From Herbaspirillum sp. LeCh32-8 (GTDB lineage Bacteria; Pseudomonadota; Gammaproteobacteria; Burkholderiales; Burkholderiaceae_D): a stretch of DNA of 64,000 bases. The stretch is from positions 1 through 64,000 of the forward strand of contig NZ_JAGIPZ010000006.1 of assembly GCF_017814915.1 (NCBI RefSeq), given 5' to 3'. This document shows positions 18,620-25,307 of the stretch, in pieces. Positions within the stretch are counted from its first letter, which is position 1; each line of letters opens with the position of its first letter. Position numbers and translations under genes: made by a program. Below the pieces are notes generated by a model that saw only the letters and a program-made list of their open reading frames with translations, did not search any database and was not told the origin of the DNA.

Positions 18620-18868
18620 CGGCGCGCAGCGCTCACTAACATGTGCACTGACCCGACCACTGCTGCGCACGGCGAATGTGCGCGAAGTCTTCCGACACCC
18701 ACTGCCCTTCCCGGGCTGATCATTCGGCGGCGCTGCCTGCATGATGCAGGACGAACAACGGCATGCACTGCCGAAGCGTCACCGGCATTCAGGAATTCCC
18801 TGATGGAAGAACAACGGTCATATTTCTAAGATGAACTCGTGCTCTTTCACCTTACCAGGGAGACCATC

Positions 18869-18970
18869 ATGCGCAAGATTTTCGGCAATCACATCACCAT
18901 CCTGGCCTGCTGGCTGGGCAGCTCCGCGGCGCTGGTCGTGTTGATGACGCTTAGCGGCATGCATTCCTGA
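18869..18970 (+). CDS. 33-residue putative membrane peptide in the fimbrial island
   Basis: MRKIFGNHITILACWLGSS followed by a hydrophobic ALVVLMTLSGM tail makes a single-helix membrane peptide with a basic start. A clear ribosome site (CAGGGAG) precedes the ATG by eight bases, and a hairpin with a T-run follows at 18989, so it looks like a small transcription unit. A frameshifted relative is present at 20196-20295. Similar length and charge suggest either a small membrane protein or a translated leader peptide; no family is recognised. It lies downstream of fimbrial element copy 2. Confidence 0.5.
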   Translation: MRKIFGNHITILACWLGSSAALVVLMTLSGMHS

Positions 18971-19482
18971 GCCGCTTCAAAATGAAGGAGCCTGCCGCGA
19001 TGACAGGCTTTTGTGCATTGCCCACGTTGCGCACAGTTGCGCCTCGTCTGCAGGTAGCCCCACTCCACCTTTCAAGGCGCTCAACACTCCAGAGCGCCGC
19101 CATGGCGGCTATAAGGCTCGAACTAGCGTCGCCGCGGCGTTGCCTGTCAACAGCCGCAGGATACCCCGCGCAAGACCCGCTCCAGACGCGACAGACCCCG
19201 ACTTTCGACTCCCCCAAAGGCACGGCATAGAGACGAGACTCTCGGCAACTACAGGGTGCCCTGCCAATCAGAGCTTTCCAGGCCGCGCTGGCCCAGTGGC
19301 AAACCTATTGTGCCGGTGGGACGGCGCGGCCGGCGCAACATCGCTAGCGACCTTTTTGAGATCTTTCTGATATTGCTGCCGCCATGTTCACCCTTATCAT
19401 CGTCAGCTCTTTGCGTAGAAAACGTGCGCATCATCAGACCCAGGGCGCCTGGCGTTTGGCCTCCATCAATTGAGGAAATGCA
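18971..19482. other. Intergenic region upstream of the major pilin gene
   Basis: A 512-base gap without a credible gene. The left edge holds the hairpin at 18989. The AT-richer right end (ATCTTTCTGATATTGC around 19363, TTGCGTAGAAAACG near 19412) probably carries the pilin promoter. A GAGGAA ribosome site stands directly before 19483. No copy of the GACTAT element was found here. Confidence 0.45.
18989..19013 (+). terminator. Hairpin terminator after the small membrane peptide ORF
   Basis: AGCCTG-N9-CAGGCT followed by TTTG, 18 bases past the small ORF stop. The stem is short (6 base pairs). Confidence 0.5.
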
Positions 19483-20037
19483 ATGAATAAACTCGGTATT
19501 TTTCTAGCGATGGGCGCTATCGCCGCGCTAGCTCCGGCAACCAGCTTTGCCTATGACGCACAGATCAATCTCAGCGGCGTCCTCACTGCCTCCACCTGCG
19601 TCATTAACGCGCCCAACGGCACCGCCGTGATCGGCGACTTCCCCGTCTCCGCATTCACCGGCATCGGCAGTCATTCCGACTGGGGCAAGGGCGATCTTGT
19701 GATCAATCTCGACTGTGCCGGCATCGCATCGAAAGTGACGGTAAGCCTGACCGACGCCACCACGCCCGGCAACACCAGCAACATATTGTCACTGACGCCG
19801 TCGTCAACCGCGCGTGGGATCGGCATTGAGGTGTGGCAGGCCAGCCATGACATTTACGTCTATGGGCCGGATACGAAAACGCCCGGCGCCCCCAACCAGC
19901 ATTTGGTATTCGTCGGCAACGGAAGCGCCACTCAGCTGGCGACGCTCAACTTCTCGGTGCGCTACGTGCAAACCGCAAACACCGTCACGCCAGGCTCCGC
20001 GAATGGGGCGGCGACCTACACCCTGCAGTATCAGTAA
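19483..20037 (+). CDS. Type 1 fimbrial major subunit (FimA-like pilin)
   Basis: A 184-residue secreted pilin. The signal peptide is MNKLGIFLAMGAIAALAPATSFA, cleaved near residue 23. The mature chain has the typical N-terminal donor strand (DAQINLSGVLTASTC), a disulfide pair (Cys in TASTC and Cys in NLDCAG), and the C-terminal motif LNFSVRYVQTANTVTPGSANGAATYTLQYQ, with the penultimate Tyr recognised by a periplasmic chaperone. It should polymerise by donor-strand exchange through a chaperone and usher, but neither gene is in this window. GAGGAA precedes the ATG. The neighbours on both sides are adhesin-like. Confidence 0.85.
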   Translation: MNKLGIFLAMGAIAALAPATSFAYDAQINLSGVLTASTCVINAPNGTAVIGDFPVSAFTGIGSHSDWGKGDLVINLDCAGIASKVTVSLTDATTPGNTSNILSLTPSSTARGIGIEVWQASHDIYVYGPDTKTPGAPNQHLVFVGNGSATQLATLNFSVRYVQTANTVTPGSANGAATYTLQYQ

Positions 20038-20195
20038 AAGAGAACACCCACTCAGTTCGGGTGGGCGTGTGCATGCATGCGAGTTACCGACAACTCGAGG
20101 CTGGCTCGACGCTTTCAACAGACCCTGTCGCTGTCAGATCACGCTTCTGCCAGCGTCAATGCGAAGTTCAGGATAGATCCATTGCCTGATGCGCC

Positions 20196-20295
20196 ATGTG
20201 CAAATTCTTCCAGCATCAACTGACCATCCTCGGCCTGGCTTTGCATGTCGGTGCCGCTGGTTGTGTTGATGACCGGGATTGGCCTGCATTCCTGA
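20196..20295 (+). pseudogene. Decayed copy of the small membrane peptide ORF
   Basis: Aligns along its length with 18869-18970: ATG, ACCATCCT, CTGGTTGTGTTGATGAC and CTGCATTCCTGA are all shared. A net two-base loss in the middle shifts the frame, so the conserved LVVLM tail is no longer in frame with the ATG. It marks a second duplicated unit upstream of adhesin 2. Confidence 0.6.
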
Positions 20296-20349
20296 TTTGA
20301 CTCAGAGGTGTTGAAAAATCGACCCTCGGGCCGACGTCAATGGCGCCAA

Positions 20350-20371
20350 TTTCAGACATTTCCCATATTTC
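20350..20371. promoter_or_regulatory. Fimbrial upstream element, copy 3 (degenerate)
   Basis: TTTCAGACATTTCCCATATTTC aligns with the elements at 17029 and 18598. The preceding GGGCCGACGTCAATGG also aligns with CGGCCGACGTCATTGC at 16966, and TTGAAGAACACC downstream aligns with TTGGAAGAACGCC near 17095. The inverted repeat itself is weakened. Confidence 0.4.
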
Positions 20372-20453
20372 TCTCATCATTCGATCTCTAAGATTTCGCT
20401 TGCATGTTTGAAGAACACCTTGCATCGGAAAATGCATATTCAATTGGACGGAA

Positions 20454-21476
20454 ATGAAACTATTAAGAAAATTTCGGTGGTGGATGGGTGGCTTAATTTG
20501 GGCTCTGCTTTCGCTGCAAACAGCGCAAGCAGGAAATTGTTCATATAGCCCAGGTCAAAATATTCCATCATCATTCCGCTTCAGTGGACCACCGACCATC
20601 ACGCTGACCGGGAACGAACAGCCTGGGGCAGTTCTGTGGACTTCTCCAACAGCAACTGCCGACCATGGCATAGTCGCTAGCTGTCAAAGTGCGAGTAATA
20701 CCAGCGGCTTGCGAACCTCCTTAAACAAAACGTCAATATATATCGGGGGAAGGAATGTCATTCCCACCGAAGTACCCGGAATCGGATACTCAATCGCTCA
20801 GGGTGGAGACCACGCTTCAGGCCTGAAGTCATACCCATTGGACGTCGATGGATTTGCTCCTAGCACCACATCAGATGGCAATCCCATTCCAAGTAACATT
20901 GCTACACTTCGTCTTATTCGTATTCCAGGAACCGTTCCTGTAGGCAGCAGCGTGGTCAATATGGGACAGAACAACTCTGCATTTGCAGCTTGGTATGTTG
21001 GCGACAACGGACTCCTTTTCGGCAAGTTCTTTGCCAGGGACTTCACTGTAGTAACCAAGCCCCCAGTGCGGTCTTGTACAGTCACCACAAAATCCATATC
21101 TGTCAGTCTTTCATCGGCCGCAGGCCTGCCAGTCAAGAGCTTCACCGGAGTCGGCTCGACCTCTCCGGCAATACCTTTCAATCTGGAGCTTGATTGCTCG
21201 GCAAGCCAGTCCGACGTATACATCACATTGAATGGTGTGCTCAATCCCATCAACTCCAGAACGTTGTCCCTCACGACTGAGTCCACCGCAACAGGTGTAG
21301 GTGTACAAATTCTTCGCAATGGATTGACATACATTTTCGGTAGCAGGGCCTTCCTGATTACGGCCCGCAACAACCTCGTTACCATCCCCCTTAGTGCACG
21401 CTATATCCAGACCGCTTCCAATGTCACTGTGGGTCAAGCCAACAGCGCGGCTACCGTGACGCTTTCTTATCAATAG
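20454..21476 (+). CDS. Fimbrial tip adhesin (FimH-like, two-domain)
   Basis: A 340-residue secreted protein. The signal peptide is MKLLRKFRWWMGGLIWALLSLQTAQA, cleaved before GNC at about residue 26. The N-terminal lectin-like domain (about 27-205) carries IYIGGRNVIPTEVPGIGYSIA and LKSYPLDVDGF. The C-terminal pilin domain (about 207-340) has a disulfide pair (CTVTT, LDCSAS) and the terminal strand LSARYIQTASNVTVGQANSAATVTLSYQ, so it should be chaperone-bound and mounted on a fimbrial tip. It is a paralogue of the adhesin at 17108 in the lectin part, but its pilin part resembles the pilin at 19483 more closely. AT-richer than flanking metabolic genes. Confidence 0.82.
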   Translation: MKLLRKFRWWMGGLIWALLSLQTAQAGNCSYSPGQNIPSSFRFSGPPTITLTGNEQPGAVLWTSPTATADHGIVASCQSASNTSGLRTSLNKTSIYIGGRNVIPTEVPGIGYSIAQGGDHASGLKSYPLDVDGFAPSTTSDGNPIPSNIATLRLIRIPGTVPVGSSVVNMGQNNSAFAAWYVGDNGLLFGKFFARDFTVVTKPPVRSCTVTTKSISVSLSSAAGLPVKSFTGVGSTSPAIPFNLELDCSASQSDVYITLNGVLNPINSRTLSLTTESTATGVGVQILRNGLTYIFGSRAFLITARNNLVTIPLSARYIQTASNVTVGQANSAATVTLSYQ

Positions 21477-21540
21477 CAGAAACGCCTCAGAGCGAAGAAT
21501 TCTCCAGGCGGGAACAGAGGAGCGATTCCAGAGCATAAAA

Positions 21541-21578
21541 GCAAAAGCCCCGCACGATGACTCGTGCGGGGCTTTTGC
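21541..21578. terminator. Bidirectional terminator between adhesin 2 and the binding-protein gene
   Basis: GCAAAAGCCCCGCACGA / TCGTGCGGGGCTTTTGC is a perfect 17-base inverted repeat with a TGAC loop and A/T tracts on both sides, between convergent genes. Near-twin of the hairpin at 18417. Confidence 0.88.
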
Positions 21579-21600
21579 TTTGGACGTTGCTGACTACGGC

Positions 21601-22446
21601 TTACAGCGGAATCTGCGGCGGCACGTCTTCCGGCTTCACGCCGGAGAACTTTTGCAGGTTGCCCAGCACGGTCGGCTTGATCTTGCCGGCGGTGCGCTCG
21701 GTCACGATCCACTTGTTGATGGTGTCGGTCCAGGTCTTGTCGTCTTCCTTGGGTACGCCGATGTTGGTGGAGGTGGCTTCCAGCGGCATCGGCACGCTCA
21801 TCTTGCCCAGCGACGGGTTCTTCTTGAGGATGTTCAGCGACAGCAGCCACACCAGCACCTGCGCGTCGACGCGGCCGGTCTGCAGCGCCAGGGTGGCGTC
21901 GTCGGCCTTTTCCAGGCGCACGATGGTGGCGTTGGGGCACACGCGCGAGATCATCTGGTCATGCGACGAGCCGATGTCCACGGCGATCTTCACCTCAGGC
22001 TTGTTCAGGTCGGCCCAGGTCTTGTATTCCTTCTTCGAGACCACGGTGAAGGCGTTCAGGAACAGCGGCTCGGAGAAACCGATCACTTCGCGGCGCGCCG
22101 GGGTCGGGTTCATGCCGAAGAAGACGTCGATCTTGCGCGTCTGCAGGTCCAGCACCGAGTTGCCCCAGGTGGTTTCGGTAATTTCCAGCTTGACGTTCAT
22201 GCTGGCCGCCAGGCTCTTGGCGAAGTCGATCATGAAGCCGCCCCATTCGCCGCTGGCCAGGTCCTTGTTGTAGTAAGGCGCTGCGCCGCGCACCGCGCCG
22301 ATGCGCAGGGTCTTGGTGCGCTGGATGCGGGCGAAGGTGGCTTCGGTCGAGCCGGACGGAGCCGCGGCTTGGGCGAAGACGTTGGGCAAATAGGACGCGG
22401 CGGCAAGGCCTGCCACGTTGGCGATGAAACTGCGGCGATCGGTCAT
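21601..22446 (-). CDS. Polar amino-acid ABC transporter substrate-binding protein
   Basis: A 281-residue periplasmic binding protein of family 3. The N-terminus MTDRRSFIANVAGLAAASYLP has a twin-arginine-like motif (DRRSFI), unusual for this family and possibly indicating Tat export. The mature chain shows KTLRIGAVRGAAPYYNKD, WGGFMIDFAKSLAASMNVKLEI, DVFFGMNPTPARREVIGFSEP, VVSKKEYKTWADLNKPEVKIAVDIGSSHD and DAQVLVWLLS, the standard two-lobe pattern. It has no transporter genes beside it. The permease/ATPase pair at 15028-16473, now separated by the fimbrial island, lacks a binding protein and is the natural partner. Divergently transcribed from the lysine catabolic genes. Confidence 0.85.
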   Translation of the reverse strand: MTDRRSFIANVAGLAAASYLPNVFAQAAAPSGSTEATFARIQRTKTLRIGAVRGAAPYYNKDLASGEWGGFMIDFAKSLAASMNVKLEITETTWGNSVLDLQTRKIDVFFGMNPTPARREVIGFSEPLFLNAFTVVSKKEYKTWADLNKPEVKIAVDIGSSHDQMISRVCPNATIVRLEKADDATLALQTGRVDAQVLVWLLSLNILKKNPSLGKMSVPMPLEATSTNIGVPKEDDKTWTDTINKWIVTERTAGKIKPTVLGNLQKFSGVKPEDVPPQIPL

Positions 22447-22701
22447 TCTGTTCTCCCTGTTTGGCGGATGGTGCCGGCAGCCTCGGCGCTGCCGTTGGTC
22501 TCAAAAGCATGTCCGGCGCGCAGCCGGACATTGGCGTCGATTTTAGCCCAGCCGCATGTCGGGCGCGCGGGCAAATGGGCAGGCCCGGGGATGAAATTTC
22601 TTGTTGTTGTGGCGGTATGCCCGGCGCCATCTCAGCAGACGGGAAATTGACTCTGTAAGGTGTGCGGCCTTGCCCGGCAACATGAGCGGCGCGATGAAAG
22701 C

Positions 22702-22730
22702 CACTGGGTCCCGGCCTGCGCCGGGACGAC
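22702..22730 (+). repeat. REP-like palindromic repeat 1
   Basis: Core GTCCCGGCCTGCGCCGGGAC, a perfect stem of eight base pairs with a CTGC loop, preceded by CACTGG and followed by GAC. The same unit, with variants, occurs eight times in the window. Confidence 0.8.
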
Positions 22731-22814
22731 AAAGAGGTGGCGGACTCGACCGGCAGCTGGTCGACGCTTCCGTAGCAGCGTCGCCCCTCTGACGGCTTCA
22801 TTTACCTCCCGCTC

Positions 22815-22848
22815 GTCGTCCCGGCGCAGGCCGGGACCCAGTGTCGTT
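22815..22848 (-). repeat. REP-like palindromic repeat 2, inverted to repeat 1
   Basis: Reverse complement of repeat 1 (GTCGTCCCGGCGCAGGCC then GGGACCCAGTGTCGTT), 84 bases further on, forming an inverted pair. Confidence 0.8.
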
Positions 22849-23007
22849 AAACGGCCTCAAAGGCCTCAAAGCAACAAAATCACTCGCTTGATACTACATA
22901 ACGACGACAAAACCACCATTTCAACGTCAATCTTCATCTTTTTATCGTCTCAGCTCGTCCCTAGAATCGTCCCCAGCACTCCAGAACGCCACGAGAAAGG
23001 GATCGCC

Positions 23008-24168
23008 ATGCACAACATCATCCTGCTGGGCGCCGGCCATATCGGCCAGGCCATTGCTCGCCGCCTGCACGCCGCCGGCGACTACCGCCTGCTGGCGGCC
23101 GATCGCGATGCCGCGGCGCTGCCGCCGCTGCAGGCCATGGGCATCGCCACGCGTGAAGCCGACTTCAACGATCCGGCGCAACTGCGCGCGCTGCTGGCCG
23201 AAGGCGACGCCGTCATCAATGCCCTGCCGTATCACATGGCCATCCCGGTGGCCGAGGCTGCGCGCGAGGCCCGGGTGCATTACTTCGACCTGACCGAGGA
23301 CGTGCAGGCCACCCGCCGTATCATGCAGCTGGCGCAGGACGCCGACACCGCCTTCATGCCACAGTGCGGACTGGCGCCGGGCTTCATCGGCATCGCCGCG
23401 CACCACCTGGCGCAGGGCTTTGACGAGATCCGCGAGATCAAGATGCGGGTCGGCGCGCTGCCGGAGTTTCCCACCAACGAGATCAAGTACAACCTGACCT
23501 GGAGCGTGGACGGCCTGGTCAACGAGTACTGCCATCCGTGCGAGGCGATCCGCGACGGCGCGCTGCAGGAGGTGCAGGCGCTGGAGGGACTGGAGCACTT
23601 CTCGCTGGACGGCGTCGAGTACGAGGCCTTCAACACCTCCGGCGGCCTGGGCACGCTGTGCGTCACGCTGGCCGGCCGTGTCGCCAACCTCGACTACAAA
23701 TCGGTGCGCTATCCCGGCCACCGCGACCGCCTGCGCTTCCTGCTGGAAGAGCTGCGCCTGAAGGAACGCCCCGAGCTGCTGAAAGACATCCTGCGCAACG
23801 CCGTGCCGGCCACCATGCAGGATGTGGTGCTGGTGTTCGTCACCGTCAGCGGGCGGCGCGGCGGGCAATACCTGCAGCGCGCGTTCAGCCGCAAGGTGTT
23901 CGCCGACGCGCAAGAGAGCGCGATCCAGATCACCACTGCGGCCGGCGTGTGCGCGGCGGTCGACCTGTTCTTCGCCGGCCGCTTGCCGCAGCGCGGCTTC
24001 ATCCGCCAGGAACAGGTGGCGCTGCCCGATCTGTTGGAAAACCGTTTCGGGCGCGCCTATGCCGGCCCTGAAGACGGCGGCCGGCGGCGCTACACTGTGG
24101 CCATGCCATCCACAGGAGGAGACCAAGATGAATGCGCAAGCACACCACCCGGCAGGCTCGCCGCCTGA
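23008..24168 (+). CDS. Saccharopine dehydrogenase-family protein (lysine catabolism)
   Basis: A 386-residue NAD(P)-dependent enzyme. The Rossmann motif GAGHIG is at residues 8-13, followed by the family's NALPYHMAIPVAEAAREARVHYFDLTED and MPQCGLAPGFIGIAAHHLA segments and the C-terminal catalytic-domain motif FNTSGGLGTL. Related enzymes (Lys9/Lys1) interconvert saccharopine with aminoadipate semialdehyde and glutamate. GAGAAAGGG precedes the ATG. Its last 41 bases overlap the DUF1338 gene, and an aminoadipate-semialdehyde dehydrogenase-like gene follows, which points to lysine or aminoadipate breakdown. No lysine-ketoglutarate reductase gene is in the window, so the source of saccharopine is unclear and a related opine-type substrate is possible. 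Confidence 0.8.
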   Translation: MHNIILLGAGHIGQAIARRLHAAGDYRLLAADRDAAALPPLQAMGIATREADFNDPAQLRALLAEGDAVINALPYHMAIPVAEAAREARVHYFDLTEDVQATRRIMQLAQDADTAFMPQCGLAPGFIGIAAHHLAQGFDEIREIKMRVGALPEFPTNEIKYNLTWSVDGLVNEYCHPCEAIRDGALQEVQALEGLEHFSLDGVEYEAFNTSGGLGTLCVTLAGRVANLDYKSVRYPGHRDRLRFLLEELRLKERPELLKDILRNAVPATMQDVVLVFVTVSGRRGGQYLQRAFSRKVFADAQESAIQITTAAGVCAAVDLFFAGRLPQRGFIRQEQVALPDLLENRFGRAYAGPEDGGRRRYTVAMPSTGGDQDECASTPPGRLAA

Positions 24169-25249
24169 CGCCATGTCCGCCGCTGCGGCCAGTTCTGCGC
24201 CAACTTCTGCGCACGACTCGCAGCTGATCGCCCTGCTGGGCGCGCAGCGCTCGCCCCGGCAGATCGACTTCCTGCTGCGCGCGCTGCACGTGCCGTCCTG
24301 CACGCTCAGGCCGGCCGGCGCAGCCACCGTGTCGCGGCTGGAGCTGGCGCAGGCGCTCAACATGCTGCTGTTCGAAAAACTGCTGCAGGACGTGCCCTAC
24401 GCCGACGCCTATGTCGCCGACGCCATGACCGCCGGTAAACGCATGCACTTCGACCACGGCGCGCTGCGCACCGTGCTGGCCAATCACACCGGCCTGCTGC
24501 CAGCCGGCGAGGCCGCCATCACGCGCATCCTGCGGCCGCTGGGCTATGTGCAGAACGGCTTGTATCCGCTGGAGCGCCTGCGCATGACCGGCCGCGCCTA
24601 CGCCCATGCCGATGCGCCGGAGGACATCGCCCAGTTCTTCGTCAGCGAGCTGCATGCCGATCGCTTCTCGCCGGAGTTCCAGCACGTGGTGGACCAGGTG
24701 ATCGGCACCTCGGTCGACCCGCTCGGCGCGGACGCCAAGGCATTGCTGGCGCAACTGGAGGCGCAGCGCGAACTGCCGCTGGCGGCGGCCGGGGAGTTGT
24801 TGCCGGTGCTGCTGTCGGCCTTCGACCGGCAACATGATTTGCCCACCATTGCCCAGTACGAACGGCTGCGCGAGGAGTCCGCCGAGATGGCCTGGATCGC
24901 CACCGAAGGCAATGTCTTCAACCACGCCACCGACCGCGTGCCGGACGTGGAAGCGCTGGCCGAGCGCCAGCGCGCGCTGGGCCGGCCGATGAAGGACAAG
25001 GTCGAGGTCTCGCGCAACGGCCGCGTGCGCCAGACCGCCTACCGCGCCTGCACCGTGCTGCGTCCGATGCGCGACGAGCATGGCGTGGTGATCGAAAAGA
25101 CCGTACCGGGTTCGTTCTACGAATTCATTTCGCGCGACCGCTATGTCGACGAGCAGGGCGTGGAACGCCTCGACCTCAGCTTCGACAGCGGCAACGCGCA
25201 GGGCATTTTCAAGATGACCGCAAACAGCACCGGCGCCGGCGGCATGTAA
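24128..25249 (+). CDS. DUF1338 protein, 2-oxoadipate dioxygenase/decarboxylase-like (HglS/YdcJ)
   Basis: A 373-residue DUF1338-family enzyme. HglS of Pseudomonas putida (family DUF1338) converts 2-oxoadipate to D-2-hydroxyglutarate with Fe(II) and O2. Candidate metal ligands are the His of MHFDHGALRT (107, 110), a His of TEGNVFNHATDR and the Glu of GSFYEFISR, matching the two-His/one-Glu pattern I recall for the family. It is shorter than HglS and YdcJ (about 450-460 residues). The start is set by AGGAGGAG six to thirteen bases ahead, inside the 3' end of the upstream gene; the overlap implies coupling. Its location between saccharopine-dehydrogenase-like and aminoadipate-semialdehyde dehydrogenase-like genes supports the 2-oxoadipate role. 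Confidence 0.82.
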   Translation: MNAQAHHPAGSPPDAMSAAAASSAPTSAHDSQLIALLGAQRSPRQIDFLLRALHVPSCTLRPAGAATVSRLELAQALNMLLFEKLLQDVPYADAYVADAMTAGKRMHFDHGALRTVLANHTGLLPAGEAAITRILRPLGYVQNGLYPLERLRMTGRAYAHADAPEDIAQFFVSELHADRFSPEFQHVVDQVIGTSVDPLGADAKALLAQLEAQRELPLAAAGELLPVLLSAFDRQHDLPTIAQYERLREESAEMAWIATEGNVFNHATDRVPDVEALAERQRALGRPMKDKVEVSRNGRVRQTAYRACTVLRPMRDEHGVVIEKTVPGSFYEFISRDRYVDEQGVERLDLSFDSGNAQGIFKMTANSTGAGGM

Positions 25250-25307
25250 GTCCGCCCTCCGGCGCTACGGCCTTGTGCGGTTGTCCATCCACATCCAAGG
25301 AGCCACG

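Larger units (their letters stand above)
18374..18868. other. Duplication debris between adhesin 1 and the small ORF
   Basis: A 495-base stretch with no full gene. In order it holds the terminator at 18417-18452; a segment (about 18453-18485) resembling the 3' flank of the binding-protein gene at 21577-21603, ending in a reverse-strand open tail GEGHSLQIVNTF before a stop; the copied lrp 3' end at 18511-18560; fimbrial element copy 2 at 18598-18619; and a GATGGAAGAACAACGG segment at 18800-18815 resembling the leader before 17108. Confidence 0.55.
20038..20453. other. Intergenic region between the pilin and adhesin 2
   Basis: A 416-base gap. It holds a weak hairpin just after the pilin stop (CACCCAC / GGTGGGCGTG), the decayed small ORF at 20196-20295, and fimbrial element copy 3. 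It is AT-rich near its right end, where the promoter of adhesin 2 should lie. Confidence 0.5.
22447..23007. other. Divergent intergenic region with an inverted REP-like pair
   Basis: A 561-base gap between the divergent binding-protein and saccharopine-dehydrogenase-like genes. It carries two REP-like palindromes in opposite orientation (22702 and 22815). The AT-rich stretch at 22890-22960 is the likely promoter region of the lysine catabolic genes. No gene is apparent. Confidence 0.6.

Noticed and set aside
17000-21600. Prophage or insertion sequence carrying the fimbrial genes
   Set aside because: No integrase, transposase or attachment-site repeat is visible; the internal repeats are duplicated gene ends and promoters instead.
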